Source: Acetofilamentum sp.
GTDB taxonomy: Bacteria; Bacteroidota; Bacteroidia; Bacteroidales; DTU049
Length of the DNA: 6,330 nt
Direction of reading: 5' to 3'
NCBI GenBank assembly: GCA_020720525.1
Contig: DYON01000158.1
Span: 1-6,330, forward strand
Both the position numbers and the translations under genes were made by a program. A model generated the notes under the pieces. It was not told where the DNA came from and made no database searches. It saw only the letters and a program-made list of their open reading frames with translations. Below, one piece after another: positions 6,302 to 6,330 of this stretch. The first letter of the stretch is position 1. The number at the start of each line of letters is the position of its first letter.

Positions 6302-6330
6302 ACAACGTTGTGAAACTATACATGAAACTA
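6302..6330. repeat. Perfect palindrome and 8-bp direct repeat at the right edge
   Basis: ACAACGTTGT (6302-6311) is a perfect 10-bp palindrome. It abuts two copies of TGAAACTA (6311-6318 and 6323-6330) at 12-bp spacing, the second ending exactly at the window edge. A GTTG (6286-6289) can also pair with CAAC before the palindrome. Whether this is the border of a longer repeat cannot be seen. Confidence 0.3.

Larger units (their letters stand above)
5999..6330. other. AT-rich upstream region without a convincing gene
   Basis: This region should hold the promoter and 5' leader of the minus-strand operon. I found no clear match to the Bacteroidetes promoter pattern (TTG, about 19 bp, TAnnTTTG): TAATTTTG occurs on the minus strand at 6179-6172, but without a properly spaced TTG. 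Only tiny open frames are present: 29 codons on the minus strand (6253-6164, TTG start) and 32 codons on the plus strand (6111-6209). They overlap antisense to each other and neither has recognisable features. Confidence 0.5.

Noticed and set aside
6286..6330. Start of a CRISPR array
   Set aside because: Only short 8-bp repeats at 12-bp spacing are present; there is no repeat-spacer periodicity in the window.

Overview
The window looks like a piece of a Bacteroidetes (Bacteroidota) chromosome or contig. The main evidence is a ~1,035-residue secreted protein on the minus strand that ends in a type IX secretion (T9SS) type B sorting domain of the 'gliding motility-associated C-terminal' kind, a signature largely confined to this phylum. 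Moderate-to-low GC, AT-rich intergenic DNA and the lack of clear Shine-Dalgarno sites fit this. The species cannot be named from the sequence.

Layout. (1) 1-66 is the last 21 codons of a plus-strand gene cut by the left edge, whose C-terminus resembles Rpn/PD-(D/E)XK nuclease family 'transposases'. (2) 67-184 is a short intergenic leader with overlapping dyad symmetries. (3) 185-1243 and 1197-2126 are a plus-strand pair overlapping by 47 bp: GDP-mannose 4,6-dehydratase (gmd) and a second extended short-chain dehydrogenase best read as GDP-4-keto-6-deoxy-D-mannose reductase (rmd). Together they would convert GDP-D-mannose to GDP-D-rhamnose (or a C4 relative), a donor for surface glycans. (4) 2127-2453 has no convincing gene; it contains a 14-bp palindrome and a stretch that reads like a dispersed non-coding repeat. 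(5) 5998-2891 and 2887-2474 form a minus-strand pair separated by 3 bp: the large T9SS-exported multidomain protein, then a 137-residue cytoplasmic-looking protein of unknown function, followed at once by a hairpin and T-rich tract. (6) 5999-6330 is AT-rich upstream DNA with a dyad, a perfect palindrome and a short direct repeat touching the right edge.

The two transcription units converge, so they are probably regulated separately. Both fit a cell-surface theme: one makes an activated deoxysugar, the other exports a large beta-rich surface or secreted protein. Type B T9SS cargo is commonly anchored or released at the outer membrane, but nothing here shows that the two units cooperate. I see no CRISPR array, complete mobile element, defence system or RNA gene. 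The most unusual items are an apparent reelin-like jelly-roll domain inserted in the middle of the T9SS protein, the unidentified partner gene directly behind it, and the alternative-pairing dyads in front of gmd.
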